Assembly (NCBI GenBank): GCA_947034885.2
Contig: OX344749.2
Coordinates: 2,619,501-2,683,500, forward strand
DNA: 64,000 nucleotides
Source of the DNA: Thuidium tamariscinum
Taxonomy: Eukaryota; Streptophyta; Bryopsida; Hypnales; Thuidiaceae
Direction: 5' to 3'
Shown here: positions 47,672-58,279 of the stretch, in pieces
Layout of the letters: every line of letters starts with the position of its first letter
How positions within the stretch are numbered: the stretch's first letter is position 1
The notes under the pieces: generated by a model
Database searches by the model: none
Told to the model about the DNA's origin: nothing
Seen by the model: only the letters and a program-made list of their open reading frames with translations
Position numbers and translations under genes: made by a program

Positions 47672-48257
47672 TTAACCCTGAAGCGCTCCGACGTTCAATT
47701 TCTGGACGATGTACAGATTGAAATCCAGATTTCTTTCTCATTACAGCTTGGATGAAAGTCATTCTAATTTGAGATACTGTATGAAGCTGTTGTGCAATTT
47801 GAGGGTTGGATTTGGTGTTATCGGAGTACCTACTTCTCCAAAATTACACATGTGGAAGTATGTCAAGTGCTTGACCAAGCAAAAATTGTGTTGATTCTAG
47901 TTCAAACTTAGAATCGCAAAAATGAGGTCTTGGAATCAAAGAACACAAAAAAATCCAAAAAATCACCATTTCAAGTGAACCTCATTTGAAATCCATTCCA
48001 ACAAAACTTTATTCAAATAGAGATAATATTTTGCTTGTAATTGAATTTAAAAGGAATTTAGAATATTTTTCTTTCAAAATCTATAGAAAATATTGGTGAT
48101 AGTGGTTGTGAATCTATTCAAATGAATAGAATCTAATATTCAGATTCTACAACTTTTATTTCCATCTCAATTCCAAAATATTCTTTCACACTGTTTTTTA
48201 TGTTGATGTTTTTGAAATTGTCAATTCTAGAGATTAGTCTAAATGTTTAGGGGTCAA
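47672..48257 (+). mobile_element. TTAA-type non-autonomous element, family 2 copy 2
   Basis: 586 bp. It starts TTAACCCTGAAGCGC and ends TTTAGGGGTCAA, so the ends are inverted with TTAA on the left and a one-base variant (TCAA) on the right. The whole length parallels 27289-27883. The right border TCAA is followed at once by the start of a family 3 repeat (CCCTAAGAGCC at 48259), as if the two share one target site. Non-coding. Confidence 0.75.
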
Positions 48258-48612
48258 TCCCTAAGAGCCTAAGGCATCAAAATTTGGTGTTTGCAAAACT
48301 TTGAAGTAAATTATAACCTAGTTAAGATGTTATTTTTAAATGTTTATATTTTTGGAAAAAATTTGAAGTCTAATTTAAGCATCCCAAACTTGATCTTGGA
48401 AATGATTGATTATGGTTTTTCTATTCAAGATTTTTTGCATGGGTGTCCATTGCAATCTTGATTTTTTTTAGTATTGAGGGCTCTTAGAAATGAGTCTCAA
48501 ATATACTAATTCTTGGAGAGAAAAACACACATTAGAAATTCATTTAAAAAAATTTTAAGTAGATTTTGAGAAGCCATAAATTGATTGGGGCTATGCATAT
48601 TAGGCCCATCAA
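48258..48612 (+). repeat. Dispersed repeat, family 3, forward copy
   Basis: Homologous in opposite orientation to 30100-30467 (CCCTAAGAGCC, TTTGGTGTTTGCAAAACTTT, TTTTGAGAAGCCATAAATTG). It abuts the family 2 element on the left. On the right it meets a segment starting TCAATCCTAAATGCCCAAG, which resembles 29813 (TTAGCCCCTAAATGTCCAAG) and 53548 (TTAACGTCTAAATGCCCAAG). Confidence 0.6.
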
Positions 48613-48910
48613 TCCTAAATGCCCAAGCCTTTCCAAGTATGTTTTGATTATTAAAAAAAAATGTATTTACTTACATTCATCTACAATAAAGAAAATTATT
48701 TTTTTTCCAAAATCTAATAGGATAGATATTTAAAGAACTTGTTTATTAGTAAATACATCAATCTTGAGTGCATAATAGAATAGGAATTGTGAGATTATAA
48801 CAAGAAAAGTATACATTTTTTATATATTTAGTATGCTACCTTTTCCCACAATGTTTCAAAAATTTGCATGTAAAAGTTTTTTGGAATTAGGGGTGACATG
48901 AACAACTATG

Positions 48911-48989
48911 AAGAGTCTTAGCACACTAAAATGCATTTCTAAAAAACTTAAAGTTTTTTAGAAGTGCATTTTAGTGTGCTAAGACTCTT
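48911..48989. repeat. 79 bp hairpin with a 38 bp near-perfect stem
   Basis: AGAGTCTTAGCACACTAAAA at 48912 is mirrored by TTTTAGTGTGCTAAGACTCT ending at 48988. Over 38 bp there is one mismatch (C/T) and the central loop is only one or two bases. It is as compact as a micro-MITE or a short-hairpin RNA gene, with no sign of which. Confidence 0.8.
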
Positions 48990-49261
48990 TGCATGTGAAT
49001 AGCTATTAAACTCATTATACAATCTATCTTACAGTTGTTGAAATGCAATTTCTTTTTAATTAAAAGTAGAAATTGCAAGTAGCTCCAAATCAACACTTAT
49101 ACGTTAAAATTTTCAATGTTGAAAATCCTAAAAACACTAGACTCATTCCATTTCGACTATTTTCAAACCAAATGGATAAGTGTAATTTCTTAGATTTCAA
49201 ATCAAGGAAAATTGGCAAGCTCTACGTAAAGCTCAAGAATGAAGTAAAATTGGCAAGCTTT

Positions 49262-49398
49262 CAAATAGAATGATTCAAAGCTTTCTACTTAGATATTATT
49301 AAGAAAAATACAATTTAAAATTTTTATTTCTTAAAGAAATAGTTTTTAAAGAAATTTCTTGTGTTATCTGGATTGCCTGCCAAGTAATGAAAATTAAA
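49262..49398 (-). mobile_element. Family 1 copy E, left part (split by the insertion at 49401)
   Basis: Matches copy C (for example AATGATTCAAAGCTTTCT and TGCCTGCCAAGTAATGAAAA versus GCCCGCCGACCAATGAAAA) and breaks off at 49398. Sequence continuing copy C resumes at 52072-52254 (ACTTTTTAACTATGTAGTCA, GTTGGGCCTTAG, GCTTTAGGGGTTTAA). Confidence 0.65.
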
Positions 49399-49713
49399 TA
49401 CTCCTTGTGTCCTACTAAAAGCTTTCTAATTAGGGTGATTTATAGTCTTTGTAGGAAGAATTTGGAAAGCTTTTAGTCCCGGGGGATTCACTTTGAAATT
49501 TTTATTAGGTATGGTGTCATCAAAGATATGGTGGGATTAATTTTTTTGAACCAAAAAATTTGAATTTTTTTGGAAATAATATAAGGTGCTAAAATATACT
49601 AAAAAAAGTGTATTATAACTAAGAAATGGTCCCCACTAATATATCCTACTTTATTGTATTTCTAATCTAAAATATCCTTCATATAAAGGTTCTAGGGTAC
49701 CTAAACTTGATAT

Positions 49714-50634
49714 AACCCCTAAAGGACCAACATGCCTTTTTTGGCAACATAACTATTTCGGGCAGGTACGTGTGATTAGAGATTTCCATATTTTGGGACC
49801 AAATTTTAATAGAAGGTGTGGACGAGGAATATCTTTAAAGCCCAACAGTTTTCATGACTTTTGATTGCATGGTTAAAAAGTTATTGCATGATATGTTGTT
49901 CATTTCTCAACTCGGGCAGTTTGGGCAGATCAGAAAAAATCACTTTTTTAGAAAATAAAAATTTGAAATTGATTTAATAGATTTATATATATGTGGAAAG
50001 CTTTGAATCATTCCATTTGAACTAATGAGTCAAAAGTTATGAAGAGTTTTAGTTTGCGGCTAGTTATAGATTCTCTACTCTTAAATAAACTTTGAAGTCC
50101 TTTATTTTACTCAATTTTCAATATTTTTGGAAAAAAATAAAAACATTGGATTTAGGTTGTTTATTATAACATTTGAACCATTGGGATTGGCAAGTTTCAA
50201 TTTCACAAATAAATTTTTAACAATTTAGTATTTTGAATCATTTTGTACTTCTTTTTACTTACTATTTTTTTTTCTATATGTTGTCCAATTCCAAATGATT
50301 TGAAATTTTTTGAGCATGTAGCCAACTTGCCTTGGAGAATGAATCCAAAGAATAACTACCATTTTGGACTCTTTTTCATGCAAATGTGAGCTTGTAAAGT
50401 GCAACTGCCCGGATTTTCGCAGTGATAAAAAAAGGATTTTTGTAACTTCAAACACAAATATATTGTAATCCACACGGTAAAAATTTCTGAAATTTTTTCC
50501 TTGTCTTCTCAAACCTGAATAGTACAAGATCCTACGGTTATATGTGTCCAAAAACAATATTTTCCAAATATTTGGTACTTGTGTTAGAAATGGCAGTTTT
50601 GAAGGGTTTTTGGTGAAAACATAGTCAAAGAACT
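49714..50634 (+). mobile_element. Family 1 copy D, nested inside the 2.67 kb element
   Basis: Starts AACCCCTAAAGGACCAACATG and runs parallel to copies A-C (GCATGGTTAAAAAGTTATTG, GAGTCAAAAGTTATGAAGAG, TGGTGAAAACATAGTCAAAG); the left string is quoted at 21 bases only as AACCCCTAAAGGACC plus AACATG. The right end has drifted and lost a clear TTTAGGGG. Non-coding. Confidence 0.7.
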
Positions 50635-51685
50635 TGGCAAATTTGGGTGACTGTACGAATCGATGTAGATTGGCATGCTTGTGATTTGATTTGGAGTCAT
50701 ACCCTGTGAGCTCTGAACAGTGAATTTTGGAGTATATGTGAGCATAGACAATTTTTCCTTCTTTTTGCCATCTTAATTTCAGTGCTTGTAAAGTTTGTCA
50801 CCATTTTTTGGTGATTGTTTGTTGTCTTGGTAGTATAGGTCCAGCAATGCCAATTTTTAGGCAGATTGAACCTAAATTGTAGAGTTGGTTTGAATACACT
50901 CTTATTTTATAACAATTGCCATTCTTTTTTGGAGGGGCATTCCCATTCTCTTTTGATTATCAATTTTTTTGGTATTCCATGTATATCTCAACACAGTGGA
51001 AAATAAAATCACAGTTTTGTACTTGTACCATTTTCATTGTTGGTCTAGAATGAAATGTTAAAACTCATTCTCAATTCATTTCATTTCATTTGCAATTTAC
51101 AGTATTGTAATTTGTATGTGCATTCTTCTTCATTAGGATTGTACCTTGTGTAAGATTGTCGTAGAGCAAGAGATTATGGTGTCATTGCTATTTGGCTGAA
51201 TGTTTGCACAATGTGTCAGATGAAGGAATATGTGTTTGTTACGTATGCTCGTCCTTCAAAGTTCCAATTGAAAAAAGCATATAATTTGCATAATTCAATT
51301 TCCAAAATCTTGTCATTTTGTTCACAAGGCAACTTCACAACTTTAAATCTTGTTTTGAGTACCCTTGTGTGGAAATTCTCCTCAAATTTTTTTAGTTTAA
51401 CAAAGAAATATTCAATGGTAGAAGATTAGGTGGAATTCTAATAGTTGGACATGTGAATACAATGAATTCTATGCTAAAACTCCACATATGGATTTTGAAT
51501 CTACTTAAGTCCATTTCAATACATTGTCTTCTATTGGAAATAATATATTTATTATAAAGATAGGGCGTGCAAAAATTGCCTCTCCTTTGAATTCAAAGTA
51601 AATGTAGAATACTAAAAAATAGGCTAAATTAGAAAATTAGATAATGATAGGGTGTGTTTAATTGGTCCCCTCCATCAAAATAACC
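50635..51685. other. Unassigned interior of the 2.67 kb element
   Basis: AT-rich, with one short plus-strand frame at 51211-51429 that resembles nothing I know. No transposase motif was recognised. Confidence 0.4.
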
Positions 51686-52003
51686 CTTGTTCCTAGGGGA
51701 GGACACTTCCCGTTTTTTAATAACCTACGTGCGACAGAATATAGGGTACATTTAAATAATCTTAGGTAAAATTTATAAAAAATTTACATATAAAATAGGG
51801 GAAATTAAAAAGGCAAAGTGTTTTAAAAATAAAATAGGGATGGTAATATGGCTGATTTTTCCGCTTTATGGTAAAATAGGGGCTCTTTTAATGTTGCCAA
51901 GTAATGATTACAAGTAATTGATAGCCCCCCTAAAAATACCCCACCGCCGCACGTGGGTTCCTTCAAATATACAAGAAGTGTCCCCGGGCCTTGTTCACAC
52001 GTG
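51686..52003. mobile_element. Small element with imperfect inverted ends
   Basis: Left-end bases TTGTTCCTAGGGGAGGACAC and CCTACGTGCG are answered at the right by CGCACGTGGG and GTGTCCCCGGGCCTTGTT in inverted order. The interior, about 51860-51940, shares a reverse motif (CCCCCCTAAAAATACC) with 24549. Non-coding. Confidence 0.5.
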
Positions 52004-52026
52004 ATATATGAACACCTTGAATAGTG

Positions 52027-52045
52027 CCCCCCCCCCCCCCCCCCC
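52027..52045 (+). repeat. Run of 19 cytosines
   Basis: An uninterrupted C tract in otherwise very AT-rich DNA, placed 24 bp inside the right end of the 2.67 kb element. The exact length may be affected by sequencing error. Confidence 0.85.
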
Positions 52046-52071
52046 GATCTTTTAGTAGGACAGAGGCAATA

Positions 52072-52254
52072 GCATGTATTAACTTTTTAACTATGTAGTC
52101 AAAACTTGTGAAAATTGTTGGGCCTTAGAAAAATATTCTTTGGAAAAGTATTATGTGAAAATTTCAAAGAAAAAACAAACAAACTCCATTTGTAGTGAGT
52201 TGCCCAAAATTGTTACATTGCCAAAAAAACACAATTTAGTGCTTTAGGGGTTTA
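52072..52254 (-). mobile_element. Family 1 copy E, right part
   Basis: Continues the interrupted copy at 49262-49398 and ends in GCTTTAGGGGTTTAA, the family terminus. Landmarks are AACTATGTAGTCAAAA, AAATTGTTGGGCCTTAG and CAAAATTGTTACATTGCC. Confidence 0.7.
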
Positions 52255-52973
52255 ATTTTTTTGATGGTGAGAGGACAAGTGAATAAAAAAATTAAAGTTA
52301 TAGTCATTTGAGGTATAATTGAATCAAAGAATCTTACAAATTGTCTATTCTACCATTCAAAATTCTACATAACATTGAGTACAAACAAGAATTTTTGTCT
52401 TGTAGAATTAATTACCATTCAATTCTTACACAATCTCAATCAGAAAGATTAATTTTCAATTTTAAGAAAAAAAATCTATTTTGGAAAAATTGTTTCATTT
52501 AATATTCATGATAATTGATTGAAAAACATAGATGATGAATTTTTTCACTCTTGTTGCATAAATATGTAGGAAACATCCATATGCACATCATTTCTTCAAT
52601 ATGCATTTCCAAAAAGGGTTTTGAATCCCTTCGCTATAGAGATTTCAATGTTTTGAATGACAATTCTCAAATTATGCTTAATAAATACCTCTATATTTTA
52701 AACTAGATTTTGGCAAGGTAATTGTACTATTGTGCTCAAGTGTATTTAATTAGTTACTATGTGAGGGTTGAACAACAACATCTATTAAAGAGATAAATAT
52801 TTTACAAAATTTAGAAATAGTCATTTCAACATTGAAATTTTTGTAGATAAAATCATAAATTTTTTTGGAGATGCTTATTGAAGGAAAGATGTACATATAG
52901 ATGTTTCCTAATTATTAATGTAATCAAATTTAAAAATTTTCTACCATTGTTTTCAATCAATCATCATGAATAC
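52255..52973. other. AT-rich DNA with a diverged foldback relative
   Basis: No gene. 52440-52970 resembles the foldback at 41131-41779, with inverted pairs such as ATGTAGGAAACATCC near 52566 facing ATAGATGTTTCCTAATTA near 52897. Confidence 0.45.
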
Positions 52974-53551
52974 TTACCCCTAAGCATTGACATTCATTTC
53001 TAAAATTGATAATATTATTAAAATCATCATAAAGTATTATTTGGAAGAATATTTTGGAATTGAGATACAAATAAAAGTTGTAAAATTTGAGTTTTGGATT
53101 CTATTATATAGTTAGATTCACCAATGCTATCACCAATATTCTCTATAAATTTTGAAAGGAAAAATTCAAAATTCTTTTTAAATTCAACTACAAGAAAAAT
53201 ATTGTGATTTTTTTCTATAAATTTTGTTTGAATGGATTTGAAATAAGGTTCTCTTGACATGGTGATTTTTGAGAATTTTTGTGTTCTTTGATTCTATAAC
53301 CTCATTTTTGCAATTCCGGGTTTGAAATAGAGTCAATGCAATTTTGGCTTAGTTGACCACTTGACATACTTTCACATTTGTAATTTTGGAAAAATATAAG
53401 CTCTAGTGACATCAAATCTAACCCTTGGATAGGACAACAACTTCATAAAGTGTCCCTAAAATTTAAGATGGTTTTCATCCAAGCCATAATGAGAAGAAAA
53501 TTTGATCTATACATTGTTCAAAAATTGAACATCAAAATGCTTCAGAGTTAA
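52974..53551 (-). mobile_element. TTAA-type non-autonomous element, family 2 copy 3
   Basis: Reverse copy of the elements at 27289 and 47672. The left border reads TTACCCCTAAGCATTGACAT and the right border GCTTCAGAGTTAA, so TTAA survives at the right. Landmarks are TTCTCTTGACATGGTGATTT and CCTCATTTTTGCAATTC. It is followed at the shared TTAA by CGTCTAAATGCCCAAGG. Non-coding. Confidence 0.7.
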
Positions 53552-55161
53552 CGTCTAAATGCCCAAGGTGTTGGAAAAAAAATGTGTTGGAAAATATAAG
53601 TTATATGTACACCTTTTTTGAAGTTAGCATCAAAGAAGATAATGTGAAGTATAAGAAGTAGAAAGTGTCCATACACTTAAAATTATAAAAATATTTTGAG
53701 ATTTTCTTCAAATAAATTTTGAATATATAACTTCAAAAATTCACTAGTTTTTTTGTTTAGCATTTGAATTTTTTTCATTGGTCAAAATTGTGGTTTCTAT
53801 TGGATTGTGAAGGAAAAAAAAGCATAAGATCTGGTAATGGGAACATCAACACTCTTTCCAAATAGTAAGTTTCTCAATACTAGATAAATTCTTGATACTT
53901 TGTGCTATTTTTCTTATAATTTTATTCAATTGTAGCAATCTTAGTTTTGAATTTTAGATTGAAAAACAACCTGCATGATTCTTAAAAAAAAATTTTAAAT
54001 TAAAAGTTAAAAAAAATTCCCATGTTTTTTGCCAAAATTTGTGTGGTAACCAAAAAAATGATTTCTTGAGTGTTTTGGGGTTTAATGAAACAATTCATCC
54101 AAAATGAAGATTTTTTTTTTGAAACTAAAATTTCTTATATTTAATTGAGATTGCCTACATTTTTTTTTAATTATGCAAGGCAAAAAATGCCAATTATATT
54201 TATTAATGAAAAAGATTGCATGATACCATAGTCAATTTGCATGATTATTGCACTTAATTATACAACAATTCATTGAAGGCATATAAATTAGGAAATGAAA
54301 AAGTTCAACCACTCATAGTCATGTTAGTTGCAATAATTGTTTTCATGATTGCACTTCAAGCCTCATTTAAGCACTTTGAACTAATTTTTTTCTAAACTTG
54401 ATTAATTAGTGAAATGTGATAAATCAAGTTAACTTTTATCTCCCAAAACAAGTTTGTAATTTGATTCTCTTATCAAAAGTTGTAGACAATGTTTATAGGA
54501 GGGCATGGAAAAACATTGTCATTTGTCATATTTCCACTTATTTATAATTTTCTATTAGTGATTACAAATCACAATACATTTTTAAAGGTAAAATATGAAT
54601 TGAGTTGATTTATTATCTTAGTTAAATACATTTTTTAAATGATTACAATGACGCTTGGAGTTCTATTGTAAACACAATTACACAATTTTCTTTTTGAATG
54701 GTCAACTTCCCACCCTGCTTCAAGTATTCCATAACCTTTGAGTATTGATGATGAGCAATGAGCTTTACTATAACAATGACTTCTCTATCCATTCTCCTTA
54801 CAAGACATCAATGAAGTTAGTCACTTATAACACCTTATAAAAAGATCCTGATATTTGATTGTAAATGTGATACTTAGGTGTAAAAATTAGTTTCCAAAAA
54901 CAATTGTTAGCTTTTTGGAATTATTTTTTTATTTAACTTATTCTTTGCCTACAATATTAGAATTTATTTATTTAGGAATAATAATATATATTTTGGGAGA
55001 CTAAGTGCTTAAAGTAATGCACTTTCTAATTTCAGAGGAATTAAAGATAAGTAGGTGGCTACTCCTTCCATATCTTTATATATTATTATCATTAATTTCC
55101 CTACATTTGAAATTATGACTATAGAAGAAATTTCAATGTAGATTTTATGATCTATTCAATA
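53552..55161. other. AT-rich intergenic DNA
   Basis: No gene or bounded repeat recognised. Confidence 0.5.
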
Positions 55162-55460
55162 CATTAGGGGATTTTTGAGGCCATTGGAAGACTTCAGGTT
55201 CTTAGACTGCGGAAACGCAGTTTTTATCGTGTGAACAGGAATCCTACGTGGTCGAGAGAATGCCACGTCATCAAATTTATTTATTTTTGAAAAAAACATG
55301 GGAGGGAGGGGCTTTTTTCATATTTCAGGACCCCCAATTTTTTGTTTTATTTTTATTTTTTTTGTGTAAATGTTGGCTTGACAGCAACCGTCAATTATAA
55401 GAACAGTTTTGGGAAACAACCCCGAAACGGCCCTTTGGAGGCCTCAAATCCCCTATAATG
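55162..55460 (-). mobile_element. TA-flanked MITE, copy 3
   Basis: Reverse-oriented relative of 4229-4533. The ends CATTAGGGGATTTTTGAGGCC and GGCCTCAAATCCCCTATAATG are inverted (the left one shortened here would be CATTAGGGG plus GAGGCC). Shared interior marks are TTTCATATTTCAGGACC, GGAATCCTACG and CCGAAACGGCCC. Non-coding, 299 bp. Confidence 0.75.
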
Positions 55461-55624
55461 CATAATAATGTCATGTCTACTACAATATGTCTACCGCAAA
55501 TTGTCACTAATCTTTAACTACAATCATTCGGATTGCTCAAAATGCAATATATATGCATTTCCTAATTACATGACAATACATTATCCTAAACAATCAAAAT
55601 ATTTTCATAATGAATCATTCCTTA

Positions 55625-56893
55625 CGTCACACCCCTATCTCCTTGGGATGCCCAAAGTGCCTTAGTAAGCAAGAGGGGACCTTGGGATGACCTCCCTAGC
55701 CTTGCAATAGATTCCCGATCAAAGAAGACACAATAGCATCCTAAATACAAAGAAATTGGGTATGTATCATACATTCTTGGAAAATTCTTGAGTAGATGCA
55801 TCCAACCATCAAAAGAACATGTGATTTGGACTTGTAGGCCAAAAGTCATAGCTATTCAAAGTTGACTAAGTTCTGGTGGCACCAAAACATCTGGAGGCTA
55901 GGAGGTAGGGGTCCTCAATGAATTCCTCAAGAATGTATGGCATGTATCATACCATTAAAAAGCTACAAACTTAAAGAATTTAGAATGACAAGAATTATGA
56001 CAGACCAAGTTATGAGCTAAAAGTTATGGCCAAAAGATGAGCGATGGTGAAGGCATGATGCCTCCCCCGATGATCCTGAATCTTTGAAGGGCTAAAACTT
56101 TGTGAGAACTTATTCAAATGGGACAAATGAGCAGTCCATCAAAATCTATTTTTTGTGCAAATGTCTAAAATGGACTTGCACATGGGATTTAGAGCCTCAA
56201 TTGCAAAATTATGCCGTTTAGAAATTTGAAAGTTCAAATGGTGAGGTAACTTGACGTTTTGGGTTGGAAATGGATGGTCTTTCAAAACCCAAGGGTGTTG
56301 TTCCTTCACTATATAGGGGGAAATTTGCCCAAGACCACAAAGAGTACTATAGGAGGGATTGGTCTCTCTCCTCTCTCGTTCTTAGAGCCTTGATCAATCC
56401 CGGTGACTCAAGGTTGGTGATGCAACTTTACCACCACTCCAAAGCACCCTGTACACATTAGTGTAGGTGTTCCGTGGCATTGGTTGGGTAGAGTCTTGCT
56501 CCTTGCTAGACCTTCTTCGTGGTGTCTCAAATTGGTGATGAGTCCGGTTAGCATTAGAAGGAAAGTAGGAAAAACGAAAAGGGTTAGTATAGAGCGTTGT
56601 GATACTCAAAGGCAGTTAGAACCGTAATGAGTAGTGCAACCATAGGTCTTTGCACAAGGAGATGGAAGTTTTGCCTCACATCACCATGTGATGTGCCAAA
56701 TATTACAAAGGGAGTGCGTGCTAGTAATCCTGATAACTAGGACTTAGCAGAATGAATTGGAAATGTGGACTAATGTTGTGTGTATTTGGCATGTACAGTG
56801 TTAGACAATTGGTGACTTTGAGTGATGCTATAAGTAGATTATAGTGAATCCATTGAGCTAGTTGATATTGCAAGGTTTCAGTTGGATCACACA
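55625..56893 (+). mobile_element. Solo LTR of a retrotransposon with 5 bp target duplication
   Basis: The segment starts CGTCACACCCCT, one base from the TGTCACACCCC start common in plant Ty3/gypsy LTRs, and ends GTTGGATCACACA. CCTTA lies directly outside both ends (55620-55624 and 56894-56898), a 5 bp target duplication. The 1269 bp between is higher in GC than its flanks, non-coding, and holds a TATA-like CTATATAGGGGG near 56310, as an LTR promoter would. No gag or pol sequence and no second LTR are present, so this is what recombination between two LTRs leaves behind. Confidence 0.7.
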
Positions 56894-56898
56894 CCTTA

Positions 56899-57618
56899 AC
56901 TAATTATCATAGTCCTTGAATTAACTTTACTTCGTCAAAAAATAAAGAAGAAAAATATATAGATACACTTTGAAGATTGCACTTGTAAGTTTGCTAAGTG
57001 AAAACCCAACCATTAGAATGAATATATATTCTTAAATTCAAATAATGATTAAATAATTTCTATCTATGTTTTTGGCAATCATTCAAAGATATCAAGTTTT
57101 TTAAAGAGATTTTATAGAATCTTGTGTGGGTTGATTTCAAGGCAATTTTGACCTATATATTTCTAGTATAAGATTTTGGAATTACAAAAAATAAGTATAA
57201 TTTTCTTGTGCTAAATATTATACTAGCCAAATAATTTTGCAATTTCAAATATTATAATTTTTAGACACACAACTTCAATCAAATTGGTTGCCTAGTGAAG
57301 GCAAGTCAAATAGTAGATTGCTAAATGGTGGGTCACATATCCAATTAATATATGTATTTTGGAGAATTGTACATTTTGTATGTAGAATTCATAAATAGAG
57401 TATCTAGAAACCTTGCCTTCTATTTTTAAATACTAAATGAAATGTCATGAGAACTACTATACCTTATTATAAACTTTTAGCAATTGACTATACATGCATT
57501 TTAATCCAAAATACTTTAATTGATTTGCTAAAATGTTTAATTCCTAACTACTTGTTGTAATTAATCTTTGAAAGGATGATGGCCATCATCTAGGTAGAAG
57601 TCCAAATTTGTTGAAGTA
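56899..57618. other. AT-rich intergenic DNA
   Basis: No gene or bounded repeat recognised. Confidence 0.5.
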
Positions 57619-58279
57619 GGTGAATGTAAAAAACACTAATACTATTTGTTGCGTTTGTATGATTTTTTTAGGAGTAATTTAAAATTAGAAAAATATATAT
57701 TTTTAAATTAAAAACATATGTCTAATGTTAAGAAAATCTTTAAGTAGGAGAACTTGAAAATTGCCAAAACTCAAGAAACTACATATTTTGATGTTTTAAT
57801 TAGTAAAAAATAAGAACAAAAATTGAAAAAAAAAAAATTGTCTATTTGCAATAACTTCATAGAGATGGTCGTTTACCAAAAAACTCACCAAAATTATTTT
57901 TTACATGACTGTTTCAGAATGCACACAGAAGGAGGCTCACTTTGTAGACTTCTACACCATATAAAAATAACTATTTTGAATTTTTTTTGTCCGTTAGCTA
58001 CAAGTCTAGTAGAAGACCATCACTTCCAAATTTCAGCTCAAAATTATTTTTTTTGGATGCTAAATAGTACTAAAAGCCTCAAAATTGGCAAGTGTGACAT
58101 TCAATTGGGGCCTATTCTTATTTTTTACCAAAAAAATTAGGCAAGTTGTATAATAGTCATGAGTACCTTTTCTATAAATTTTAAGTCATTTAGAGTCAAA
58201 ACAAAAAAATAATGACCAAAAATAGATCAGCACATGTTGTGTGACACATAATAGTACAAAGTGTTTCTTTCAATCATCC
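57619..58279 (+). mobile_element. Non-autonomous element with GGTGATTGCAAGAAACAC-type ends, copy 3
   Basis: Starts GGTGAATGTAAAAAACAC and ends GTGTTTCTTTCAATCATCC, a decayed form of the ends at 35191-35912. Internal homology to that copy is clear (CTATTTGTTGCGTTTG, AGTAGGAGAACTTGAAAA, GTCTATTTGCAATAACTTCA). 661 bp, non-coding. Confidence 0.65.

Larger units (their letters stand above)
49401..52069. mobile_element. 2.67 kb TA-flanked element inserted into a family 1 repeat
   Basis: The left end CTCCTTGTGTCCTACTAAAAG and the right end CTTTTAGTAGGACAGAGGCAA (each 21 bases, compared base by base) are inverted copies sharing TGTCCTACTAAAAG. TA lies outside both (49399-49400 and 52070-52071). Stowaway/mariner elements use TA targets and CTCC-starting ends of this kind. 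The host family 1 copy is interrupted exactly here. No transposase frame was found, so mobilisation must have been in trans or the coding part is lost. The cargo includes family 1 copy D and a smaller inverted-repeat element. Confidence 0.65.
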
